A stretch of 14,400 bases of DNA from Candidatus Poribacteria bacterium (GTDB lineage Bacteria; Poribacteria; WGA-4E; GCA-2687025). The position numbers were made by a program, and so were the translations under genes. This document shows, piece after piece, positions 1 to 6,079 of the stretch; the stretch's first letter is position 1, and each line of letters begins with the position of its first letter. The stretch is from assembly GCA_002687025.1 (NCBI GenBank), contig NYZG01000308.1, positions 1 through 14,400 on the forward strand, written 5' to 3'. Under the pieces are notes generated by a model. It saw only the letters and a list, made by a program, of their open reading frames with translations. It did not search any database and was not told the origin of the DNA.

Positions 1-122
1 CAATCCGTGCACTGCGTGTTGTCCACGATGAGCTTGGCGTCCAGAAGGTGGATGACGCTCGGCGGGCAGGTGCCCACGCACGCGCCGCAGTAGTCGCACA
101 GGTCGTAATCTACCTGGATCAT
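1..122 (-). CDS. 4Fe-4S ferredoxin-type protein (N-terminal part, runs off the left edge)
   Basis: Forty codons are visible from an ATG at 122. Residues 9-20 form a canonical [4Fe-4S] motif, CDYCGACVGTCP (CxxCxxCxxxCP). A further Cys at 38, followed by Thr-Asp and a codon beginning TG at the edge, looks like the start of a second cluster motif, so this is probably a dicluster ferredoxin or the ferredoxin-like N-terminus of a larger protein. The role would be electron transfer in the cytoplasm. It lies 15 nt after the UbiA stop; a GAGG overlapping that stop is a weak, rather distant ribosome site. In Methanosarcina a ferredoxin next to geranylgeranyl reductase supplies electrons for saturating lipid chains, and the UbiA neighbour makes that role attractive here. 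This is inference: the partner gene lies outside the window. Confidence 0.82.
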   Translation of the reverse strand, partial: MIQVDYDLCDYCGACVGTCPPSVIHLLDAKLIVDNTQCTD

Positions 123-137
123 GCCCGTTCACACGCC

Positions 138-1007
138 TCAGCCAACTAACACGGCGACAAGGCCCAGCACTGACCCTATCTTCAGACTCCTCTGCGCGCG
201 CGTGGCCGTGTGCGCGGACGGGTCGCGCCAGAGGCGCCATAGAGCCGGGCCGATCACGGCATCCACGCCGACCAACGCCACCGCGAGGTACCGCCACCCA
301 AAGCCGGTCCAGCCCAGCAGGAAAGGCGCTGGAGTAAAAAGGATACCCGCGCATCCGAAGAGCGTCGCCATTCGAGCCGTCGCAGGCAGCCCCCATGCCA
401 CCGCGGCGGTGCTGGCGCCGTGCCGCGCATCGCCGGATACATCCTCGATGTCCTTCACCAGCTCGCGTGAGACGGTGAACAGGAACACAAACACGATCGG
501 GGCGGCCGCATGGCTCAGCGCCTCGACGGCGATGCCGCCCGCCGCGAATGCCCCTGAGGTCAGCAACCCCACAACGAGGTTGCCGCCCAATGGCGTGCCC
601 TTGAGTAGCAGCGCGTACGCGACCAAGCAGACAGCAGCGCCCGCCGCGACCGCAACCGCCAGGCCATTGACGACGGCTGCGAGGGCCACGCCGGCCACGG
701 TGAGTACCGCCGCGAAACGAACGGAGCCTCGCGCCGAGACGCGGCCCGATGGGATGGGCCGATGCGGCCGGTTGACGCGGTCGACCTCGACATCGCACGC
801 GTCGTTGAGCGCGTTGCCGGCCGAGAGGATGAGCAGCGTCGCAATCCCCACGGCGACTGTACTCCACGCGTCCGCCGATGTCCAGTCGGCGCCGCGTCCC
901 CGCACGGCCACATGGGCGCCAATGCCCGCGCCGGCGAGGGAGATCACGCCGTTCACGGGACGTGAGAGCTCGACGTACGCGCGGGGAACGGCGGCAAGGC
1001 GACTCAC
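138..1007 (-). CDS. UbiA-family prenyltransferase, likely geranylgeranylglycerol-phosphate geranylgeranyltransferase (DGGGP synthase)
   Basis: 289 aa integral membrane protein with hydrophobic segments throughout. The first Asp-rich motif is N68-D69-x2-D72-x3-D76, followed by NRPHRPIPSGRVS (79-91). The second is K185-D186-x2-D189-x3-D193 (KDIEDVSGD). These bind Mg2+ and the prenyl diphosphate. The C-terminus AQRSLKIGSVLGL (271-283) resembles the archaeal DGGGP synthase ending (K-x-LK-x-G-x-x-LGL). The N-terminal AYVELSRPVNG (10-20) is also typical of that branch. The expected reaction adds a second geranylgeranyl group to geranylgeranylglyceryl phosphate. The start is GTG at 1007, inside a 4-nt GTGA overlap with the stop of a small upstream ORF; a GGAG lies only 3 nt before it, so initiation may depend on translational coupling. 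Other UbiA roles (quinone, heme or chlorophyll prenylation) are less likely from the motifs but not excluded. Confidence 0.85.
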   Translation of the reverse strand: MSRLAAVPRAYVELSRPVNGVISLAGAGIGAHVAVRGRGADWTSADAWSTVAVGIATLLILSAGNALNDACDVEVDRVNRPHRPIPSGRVSARGSVRFAAVLTVAGVALAAVVNGLAVAVAAGAAVCLVAYALLLKGTPLGGNLVVGLLTSGAFAAGGIAVEALSHAAAPIVFVFLFTVSRELVKDIEDVSGDARHGASTAAVAWGLPATARMATLFGCAGILFTPAPFLLGWTGFGWRYLAVALVGVDAVIGPALWRLWRDPSAHTATRAQRSLKIGSVLGLVAVLVG

Positions 1008-1108
1008 CGGCTCCGTGGCGCCCCCTTGACCGTCGTCGCGGCGATGCGCGCCCGGCCCGGTGCGACCACCACGACAGGGGCTCCGAGACAGGCGAGTGGC
1101 GAGCTCAT
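1004..1108 (-). CDS. Small ORF of 34 aa, possible translational leader of the UbiA gene
   Basis: An ATG at 1108 has the best-placed Shine-Dalgarno of this cluster: AGGAG, then 7 nt, then ATG. It opens a 34-codon frame beginning MSSPLACLGAPVVVVAPGRA, with a hydrophobic stretch and then a basic tail. Its TGA overlaps the UbiA GTG by 4 nt (GTGA). It starts 44 nt after the stop of the PHP hydrolase gene. The UbiA gene itself lacks a well-placed ribosome site, so translation of this ORF may deliver ribosomes to it. I recognise no family. It could instead be a chance frame, since open frames this short are common in GC-rich DNA; the strong ribosome site and exact overlap are the only positive evidence. 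Confidence 0.5.
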   Translation of the reverse strand: MSSPLACLGAPVVVVAPGRARIAATTVKGAPRSR

Positions 1109-1115
1109 GTGTCGT

Positions 1116-1120
1116 CTCCT
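1116..1120 (-). promoter_or_regulatory. Ribosome binding site AGGAG for the 34-aa ORF
   Basis: AGGAG is followed by a 7-nt spacer and an ATG at 1108. It is much better than the site in front of the UbiA GTG, and it is the reason for calling the small ORF. Confidence 0.6.
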
Positions 1121-1152
1121 ATCCGACGCTGCGACTGCATGGGATCGGCGGC

Positions 1153-2808
1153 TCAGCGCGCGTCCACCCAGATCGGATTCGTGCACGCGCGCGTGTCGTT
1201 CTCGCCACGCCGGGCCTCTGCTTCGACGCGTAGGTACGATCCCTCGTCCAGCGTCACATGTCTGGCAATGTCCTGCTCATGGCCCAAGTTCTCGCCTAGC
1301 GCCATCGGGACCTCGGCGCCCCCAACTGTGCCGACGTACAGAGTGACGCGCGTCAACTCGCCGAATTCCTCAGTAGAACGCGCCTGTGCGCGCACGACCG
1401 CACCGCCGGGACGAACCGACTCGCCCATCTCCGCGCGGGAGCCGTCCTCGTCCTCTACGGACAGAGTGACGAACGGCCCGTTGGTCATGACGGCGCGTCC
1501 TGCGCGCATCGCGTCGTATACGCATGGGAGGGTGGGCTCGGGCGTGTAAAGCGCCGTGCGCGGCCGGCCGAACGCCTCGCGGAAGCACTCCTCGACGGCG
1601 ACGAACGGCATGTTTATCGAGCGCATTCGGTTGAAGTCGCCGTGCGCGTCGCTGCCGGCGATGACGGGCTTGCGTGATCCCTGGAGCAGGAGTCGGATCC
1701 AGTCCTCCCGCGCCTTCTGGAAAGGCGCCACGGAATCCGTGTTCCATATCTCCCAGCCGTCGAGGTCCTGATGCAGGTCGGCGTCTTGCCACGCCCCGCG
1801 GTTCAGCACCGTCCTTTCCATCAGCGACGGCTCGTTCATGGGGTGCGACGCGAAGGCCATGGCTCCGTGACGCCGGACGATTTCGAGGACGTCGCCCATC
1901 GACATGTCAGGACGGTTCTGCCAGACTCGCCACCGCTTCGCCGCGTCGCCCTTGCCTGGGATCAGCTCTGGGACGCCGTACACCAGCACGTGCAGGTTCT
2001 TGCCGTCCACGGAGCCGCACGACACCTCCTCGCCGCGTATCAGCGTGATGTCGCCGCTGGCGGAGTTGGCCTCCTTGATCTCCTGCTCGAGCGTGTGCCA
2101 GCGCGCGCCGTCGGGATCCTCGCCGAACCATCGGCCCGGGGGTACTGTGAGGTCGAATGAGTGGTCCGTGATGAACACCCACCTCAGCCCGACGGCCCGC
2201 GCCATCCGCGTCAGCAGCTCCGGTGGCGCCCCGAACTCCACCTGGTCCGACGTGTGCCAGGAGTGGCAGTGCGTGTCCGCGTATGTCCAACCGTCGACTG
2301 TGGGGAGAGGGTCGTCGGCCACGTAGACGCTGAGCGGCTCCGGCGACAGCGACGGGTGACCGGAGACGCCGAAAGTGCGCGCTCGGCCTCCGACCGTCGC
2401 GTGGATCGTCGGGTGGATGCGGATGGCGCCCCGGATGTCGTCCGGTAGAGCGATTTCCATCACCGTGAAGTAGTACGGATGCCGCACCAGGACCGGCGTG
2501 TCGACATCGGTCATCACGTGGTCGCCGATCTCCAGTGACCGACGTCCATCGGCCAGTTCGACGGTGATCTCGATGTTCTCAACCGTTATCGGGAACCGGT
2601 GCGCGTCCTTGATGATGAGCGCAAGTGGGAGCGTCTCGCCGCGCGTGACGCGCCACGGACAGTCCCAGTATATCTCGGGGATGCGCCGGTACAGCGTGCT
2701 CGCCCCGGGTATGAATCGGTAATGCAGCTCGGCGTAACACAGGGCCTGCCTGGGGAACATGGCCCACAGGATCGCCGCGATTACACCCGCGAGCAGGATC
2801 ACCGTCAT
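1153..2808 (-). CDS. Membrane-anchored PHP-domain metallohydrolase (CehA/McbA-like)
   Basis: 551 aa. An N-terminal hydrophobic helix (about 2-17) is an uncleaved anchor or signal. A beta-rich region (about 50-165) precedes the PHP domain. PHP motifs: D178-T-H180-C-H182-S with T186-S187-D188, T214-D215-H216, RGEE (258-261) followed by H273, S321-H322-P323, and GSDAHG with D387 and H389. These supply the metal ligands of the PHP phosphoesterase superfamily. The tail with MTNGPF (441-446) and a beta-sandwich matches the CehA/McbA-like layout. The substrate is unknown; a phosphoester or similar bond at the membrane is likely. The ATG at 2808 is chosen because it follows GGAGG by 5 nt and overlaps the glycosyltransferase stop as ATGA. 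The frame stays open to 3009, but that part runs inside the upstream gene and looks like shadow sequence. Confidence 0.85.
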   Translation of the reverse strand: MTVILLAGVIAAILWAMFPRQALCYAELHYRFIPGASTLYRRIPEIYWDCPWRVTRGETLPLALIIKDAHRFPITVENIEITVELADGRRSLEIGDHVMTDVDTPVLVRHPYYFTVMEIALPDDIRGAIRIHPTIHATVGGRARTFGVSGHPSLSPEPLSVYVADDPLPTVDGWTYADTHCHSWHTSDQVEFGAPPELLTRMARAVGLRWVFITDHSFDLTVPPGRWFGEDPDGARWHTLEQEIKEANSASGDITLIRGEEVSCGSVDGKNLHVLVYGVPELIPGKGDAAKRWRVWQNRPDMSMGDVLEIVRRHGAMAFASHPMNEPSLMERTVLNRGAWQDADLHQDLDGWEIWNTDSVAPFQKAREDWIRLLLQGSRKPVIAGSDAHGDFNRMRSINMPFVAVEECFREAFGRPRTALYTPEPTLPCVYDAMRAGRAVMTNGPFVTLSVEDEDGSRAEMGESVRPGGAVVRAQARSTEEFGELTRVTLYVGTVGGAEVPMALGENLGHEQDIARHVTLDEGSYLRVEAEARRGENDTRACTNPIWVDAR

Positions 2809-3956
2809 CGTCGCCTCCGGTAGACTTGTCCCTTCCACAGGACCTTGCGGGAGAAGAGCGCCGCCATGCCGATCAGCGCGCCATACATGAGATAGTAGGC
2901 CGAAAACGGCACGTACGCCCGTAGCACGTCCCGCCGTGACAGCCGTGCGCACGCCTGCCACGCCACGGCCAGGTCCGCCACGAACTTCGCGCACAGCGCC
3001 CCGACGCACGCGGCGCGCAACTCGGGCGCCAGCGCGATGGCGACGGGGGTCAGCAGCAGCACCCAGTTGTACAGCAGGATGATGTACAGCACCCTGACGG
3101 CGGGCGAACGAGTCTCGCGGCCTCCGAGTATCCGCCGGGAGCGCTGGCGATAGAACGCCCGCCAGGAGGCCGGCGGCTCCGTGAGGATGACCGCTCCAGG
3201 TTCGTTTGCCGCCGCAATGCGCCAGCCGGTTTCTGTGTGCAGCGCGCGCATGAGCATGGCGTCTTCGGTCAGCGACGGTGGCATCGCTTCGTAGCCGCCG
3301 ATCTCGTCGAGGGCGCTACGCCGGTATGCGATGTTGTTGCCGATACAGCTCGCGGGGCTGCCGCACCCGATGCTGCCGACCGCGGTGTGGAGGAGGAAGG
3401 CCAGGTCCAGCGACTGCACCCGCGTCAACAGGGCCGCGTCTGCGTCGGCCGCGTGCGCCAGCGTGATGCCCATCACGAGCCCCACATCAGGGGCGAACCG
3501 CGAGACCATCGTGGACACCCATGTCGACGGCGCCACACAGTCGGCGTCCGTGTTCATGACGAACTCGCCGCGGCAGTGGTGGATACCCACGCGCAGGGCG
3601 TTCTGCTTGCCCGTCGTGCCCTGGGGCTCGTCGCCAATGTCCACGACGACGAGATTGGGATGCCCGCCGGCGAACTCCTCGATCAGCGCCCCCGTCCCGT
3701 CCGTCGAGCGGTCATTGACGATCACGACCTCGTACAGATCGCCGGGATACTCCTGCCCGAGGAGAGAGCGTAGGCAGGCCGCTATGTGGCGCTCCTCGTC
3801 ACGCGCGGCCACGAGGATCGTGACGAACGGCAGGGGATCGTCGGCAGGTCTGCCCGGCTTCCGCGCCAGCCGCGCCGACCCAATCACGACGCAGACGCTG
3901 ACAAGGGCGTAGAGCGCGGCGAGAGCCCATATCGTCAGGGCGATCCATGCGAGCAT
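2805..3956 (-). CDS. Family 2 membrane glycosyltransferase
   Basis: 383 aa. An N-terminal membrane helix (about 3-26) is followed by a GT-A domain starting at PFVTILVAARDEE (43-55). Nucleotide-sugar motifs are VNDRSTDGT (80-88), GKQNAL (116-121) and the metal-binding D137-A-D139. The acceptor-side T230-E231-D232 and a QRSRR motif (271-275) are typical of processive or polyprenyl-linked GT2 enzymes. Two or more C-terminal membrane segments follow (about 288-333 and 347-368). It probably transfers a sugar to a lipid or growing glycan at the cytoplasmic membrane; the substrate cannot be read from the sequence. The start at ATG 3956 lies 36 nt after the TIM-barrel stop, with a purine-rich GGGGAG rather far upstream. 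It overlaps the PHP gene by 4 nt, so the two are probably translationally coupled. Confidence 0.88.
   Translation of the reverse strand: MLAWIALTIWALAALYALVSVCVVIGSARLARKPGRPADDPLPFVTILVAARDEERHIAACLRSLLGQEYPGDLYEVVIVNDRSTDGTGALIEEFAGGHPNLVVVDIGDEPQGTTGKQNALRVGIHHCRGEFVMNTDADCVAPSTWVSTMVSRFAPDVGLVMGITLAHAADADAALLTRVQSLDLAFLLHTAVGSIGCGSPASCIGNNIAYRRSALDEIGGYEAMPPSLTEDAMLMRALHTETGWRIAAANEPGAVILTEPPASWRAFYRQRSRRILGGRETRSPAVRVLYIILLYNWVLLLTPVAIALAPELRAACVGALCAKFVADLAVAWQACARLSRRDVLRAYVPFSAYYLMYGALIGMAALFSRKVLWKGQVYRRRR
2814..2818 (-). promoter_or_regulatory. Ribosome binding site GGAGG deciding the PHP hydrolase start
   Basis: GGAGG lies 5 nt before the ATG at 2808, inside the last codons of the glycosyltransferase gene. 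It fixes the start at the ATGA overlap rather than at 3009. Confidence 0.75.
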
Positions 3957-3992
3957 CGGCAGCGGGCTCTCCCCGGCGTGACGGCGAGCCGG

Positions 3993-4769
3993 CTACAGGA
4001 CGTACCTCGACAGGTGTCTCTGCGCCAGCAGTATCCCGTCATGGCGTCGGCTGCCCGTCCACGTCGCGGCGTGGGGCTCGATGTTCACGTCGCCGCCATA
4101 GTCGTGGTGGTACAGAACGGCGAACAGCGGCCCCCAACGCGTGTCGTCCAGCCCGGGCGGAGGATCCTCGAACCTTTCGCCGCCGATCACGAGGCTTCCC
4201 TTGGCGTGCACGTGCGCCACGCGCCCGCCCCAGTCGCGCAGTTCGGCCAGGTAGTCTCGGCCGTCGTAGAGCGCGTGCGAAGGGTCGAACTTCAGCGAAA
4301 GATCCGGCAGCTTGGGCAGGATCATGTCCCACGCGGCCGGGTAATCCGCGAAGTTGGTGATGTGGCAGTTGTATAGGGCGATGTTCACCCCACGCGGCTT
4401 GCCGTAGTCGATCAGCTGACCCAGCGCATCGACAGCGCGGCGTGCGTTCTCCTCGAGGGGACGCCCCTCCGCCTCACCCGCGCACGTCACCATAAGCGGC
4501 GCGCCGATATCCTGGCACAGGTCGATGAGCGTGCGCGCCTGCCGGAACGACTCGTCGGCCTCGTCGCGGTTCTCCGCGATGTAGTTCTGCGTGAACAGGC
4601 CCAACATCGAGAAGTCGACGCCATAGGTCCGCGTCCGGGCGCGAATCTCGTCTCCCCGGTCCGCGATGTCGACCGCGCCGAAGGAGATGTGCTCGACGCA
4701 CGGAAACCCGTTTTCGGCGGCGAACCGGAAGTCGTCCTCGGACAGATCGGTGATGAAGCCGATGCGCAT
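3993..4769 (-). CDS. Xylose-isomerase-like TIM barrel protein (sugar phosphate isomerase/epimerase family)
   Basis: 258 aa, a single compact domain of usual length for the family. Recognisable strands end in VEHI (25-28), LKFDPSHALYDGRDYL (159-174), VAHVHAKG (184-191) and NIEPH (229-233). By family analogy the likely metal ligands are D162, H188 and E231, with H165 nearby. The motif usually read as LxLEN(H/P) is here IALYNCHITNF (130-140), so the normal first metal-binding Glu is Tyr133. I recall a similar Asn-Cys-His motif in some homologues from uncultured phyla, so this may mark a subfamily rather than loss of function. The ATG at 4769 has GGAG 6 nt upstream. It is the first gene after a plausible sigma-70 promoter and probably leads the operon running to the left edge. 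The substrate is unknown. Confidence 0.82.
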   Translation of the reverse strand: MRIGFITDLSEDDFRFAAENGFPCVEHISFGAVDIADRGDEIRARTRTYGVDFSMLGLFTQNYIAENRDEADESFRQARTLIDLCQDIGAPLMVTCAGEAEGRPLEENARRAVDALGQLIDYGKPRGVNIALYNCHITNFADYPAAWDMILPKLPDLSLKFDPSHALYDGRDYLAELRDWGGRVAHVHAKGSLVIGGERFEDPPPGLDDTRWGPLFAVLYHHDYGGDVNIEPHAATWTGSRRHDGILLAQRHLSRYVL

Positions 4770-4816
4770 TCTCGTCTCCGCCGGGAATCGTGGAGGCCTT
4801 CGGTCCGTGCGGGGAT

Positions 4817-4845
4817 ACTATGGCGAATGCGCGGGCCGGCGTCAA
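4817..4845 (-). promoter_or_regulatory. Putative sigma-70-type promoter of the TIM-barrel/GT/PHP/UbiA operon
   Basis: The -35 box TTGACG (4845-4840, 5 of 6 consensus) overlaps the TGA stop of the sigma factor gene. After a 17-nt spacer comes CATAGT (4822-4817, 4 of 6). The predicted start of transcription is near 4810, giving a leader of about 40 nt. The -10 box has C at its first position instead of T. The call is by eye only. Confidence 0.45.
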
Positions 4846-5849
4846 CCGGCGGGCTGTACGAACTCGCGCAGGCAGGATGCCCGAGAGGGGTGGCGCAGAC
4901 GGTCGAACGCAGCGGCCTCGATCTGCCGGATGCGCTCACGAGACAGACGCATGACCTTCCCGACCTCCTGGAGGCTGCGACCGACGCCGTCTTCGAAGCC
5001 GTAACGCAGGCGGAGGACGCGAGCCGTGCGGGCGTCTAGCTCCTCGAGGGCCGCCTCAACGGCCTCGCGCATGGCCGCGTTTTCGGTGACCTGGTCCGGC
5101 CGCGGCCCGTCGACATCCTCAATCGTTTCGGCGATGGGCCCGACGGAGCTCGGCGACAGGCATGCGTCGAGTGAGACCGTCTCCGTGTCCGCGTCGAGGG
5201 CGCGCTTGGTCTGGTCGACGGTGAGTCCCGCCGCCTTCGCGAGCGACTCGACGGAACCGCCTCCCAGGCGATTGGCCTTGCACTGTCGTAGCTTCCGTTG
5301 CCACTCCAGCAGGTACGTAGGCACGCGCACGGTGCGTCCCTGGTTGGCGATGGCCAGGCCGATGCGCTGCTGTATCCACCAACCCGCGTAAGCCGCGAAC
5401 CGCACGCCCCGCTTGTGATCGTACTTCTCGACTGCGCGGAGGAGACCGAGAGTGCCTTCCTGGATCAGGTCCGGAAGGCCCAAGCCGCGGCCCTGATACT
5501 TCTTCGCCACCGCGACCGGCAGGCGCAAATTCGCCTTGATGATCCCACGCGTCGTGTGCTCGATGATGCGTGAAAGGGCGCGGTATTCGCGGCTCAGGCG
5601 GCCGCGTTCGGCAGCCGTGGCCGGCTGCGCGCTCGCGCGCGAGGCGCGGAGCTCGTCGGCGACGTGCTTCCGTCGCTGCCGCGCGCTACGACGTCGTTCG
5701 AAGGCTTTCCGCTCCTCGTCCGCCGACAGGAGGGGTATGCGGCCTATCTCGTTGAGGTAAATCGAGACGATGTCCGCTGAGGGGCCGGTCGTAGCTCCCC
5801 GGCCTCCCGCTCCGTCATGGCCAAAAGCGCTGAGTCTGGATGCGCTCAT
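4842..5849 (-). CDS. RNA polymerase sigma-70 factor, RpoD/SigA-related (group 2 type)
   Basis: 335 aa from the ATG at 5849. Region 1.2 is DIVSIYLNEIGRIPLLSADEE (26-46 region). An Arg-rich linker (about 50-95) follows. Region 2 spans about 100-180 with DLIQEG (127-132), YAGWWIQQ (154-161) and RTVRVP (172-177). Region 3 spans about 184-255, and region 4 about 265-330 with RLSRERIRQIEA (301-312) and RLRHPSRA. There is no long region 1.1, so it is shorter than a housekeeping RpoD. In region 2.4 the positions of E. coli RpoD T440 and R441 are G164 and L165, suggesting altered -10 recognition, while the -35-reading helix looks normal. The frame is open up to 6059, but the sigma-54-type promoter at 5916-5933 lies inside that extension and favours the shorter start. 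No good ribosome site precedes it (GGAG is 13 nt away). Confidence 0.88.
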   Translation of the reverse strand: MSASRLSAFGHDGAGGRGATTGPSADIVSIYLNEIGRIPLLSADEERKAFERRRSARQRRKHVADELRASRASAQPATAAERGRLSREYRALSRIIEHTTRGIIKANLRLPVAVAKKYQGRGLGLPDLIQEGTLGLLRAVEKYDHKRGVRFAAYAGWWIQQRIGLAIANQGRTVRVPTYLLEWQRKLRQCKANRLGGGSVESLAKAAGLTVDQTKRALDADTETVSLDACLSPSSVGPIAETIEDVDGPRPDQVTENAAMREAVEAALEELDARTARVLRLRYGFEDGVGRSLQEVGKVMRLSRERIRQIEAAAFDRLRHPSRASCLREFVQPAG

Positions 5850-5915
5850 TCGGCTAACCCATCTCCATGCTGCACCGGCCGAACCACACGCCGGCGCCTC
5901 GTCGCGACCTATCGT

Positions 5916-5933
5916 AAGCAGGCAGCGTGCCAA
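5916..5933 (-). promoter_or_regulatory. Putative sigma-54 (-24/-12) promoter of the sigma factor gene
   Basis: On the minus strand the sequence is TTGGCACG, 4 nt (CTGC), then CTGCTT. The consensus is TTGGCACG-N4-TTGC(A/T). The -24 element is perfect, and the GG and GC dinucleotides have the obligatory spacing (GG at -25/-24, GC at -13/-12). Only the first T of the -12 box differs. Transcription would start near 5906, giving a 57-nt leader before the ATG at 5849. An NtrC-family regulator is the next gene upstream. Confidence 0.62.
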
Positions 5934-6024
5934 CATGCGCAGACGTGCGGGCGCTCGCCAGATGACGCGCCACGACACCCAATAGGGCGGTGTGTGAGGG
6001 ATGGGCCCGTCGGGTCGGCAGGGC

Positions 6025-6040
6025 CAACGCCGCCGCGTTG
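6025..6040 (-). repeat. Inverted repeat CAACGC-GGCG-GCGTTG in the sigma/regulator intergenic region
   Basis: Perfect 6-bp arms flank a 4-nt centre. It lies 40 nt after the regulator stop and 119-134 bp upstream of the predicted sigma-54 start site. That distance suits an enhancer site for an NtrC-type activator. It could equally form a short hairpin after the regulator gene, but no T-run follows, so an intrinsic terminator is doubtful. The rest of the 230-nt intergenic region (5850-6079) shows nothing else I can support. Confidence 0.35.
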
Positions 6041-6079
6041 TGTACCCTCGGCGCGACACTGTTGCGGGGATGGGTCAGG

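Noticed and set aside
121..1029. Plus-strand open frame of 302 codons across the UbiA gene
   Set aside because: Low-complexity Ala/Thr/Arg/Pro-rich translation with no domain. It is antisense to a gene with clear UbiA motifs; a GC-rich shadow frame.
2809..3009. 67-residue N-terminal extension of the PHP hydrolase frame
   Set aside because: Arg/Gly-rich and entirely inside the glycosyltransferase gene. The internal ATG at 2808 has a strong GGAGG and a membrane helix right after it.
5850..6059. 70-residue N-terminal extension of the sigma factor frame
   Set aside because: It would start upstream of the sigma-54-type promoter, has Arg/Trp-rich composition and adds no known sigma region.
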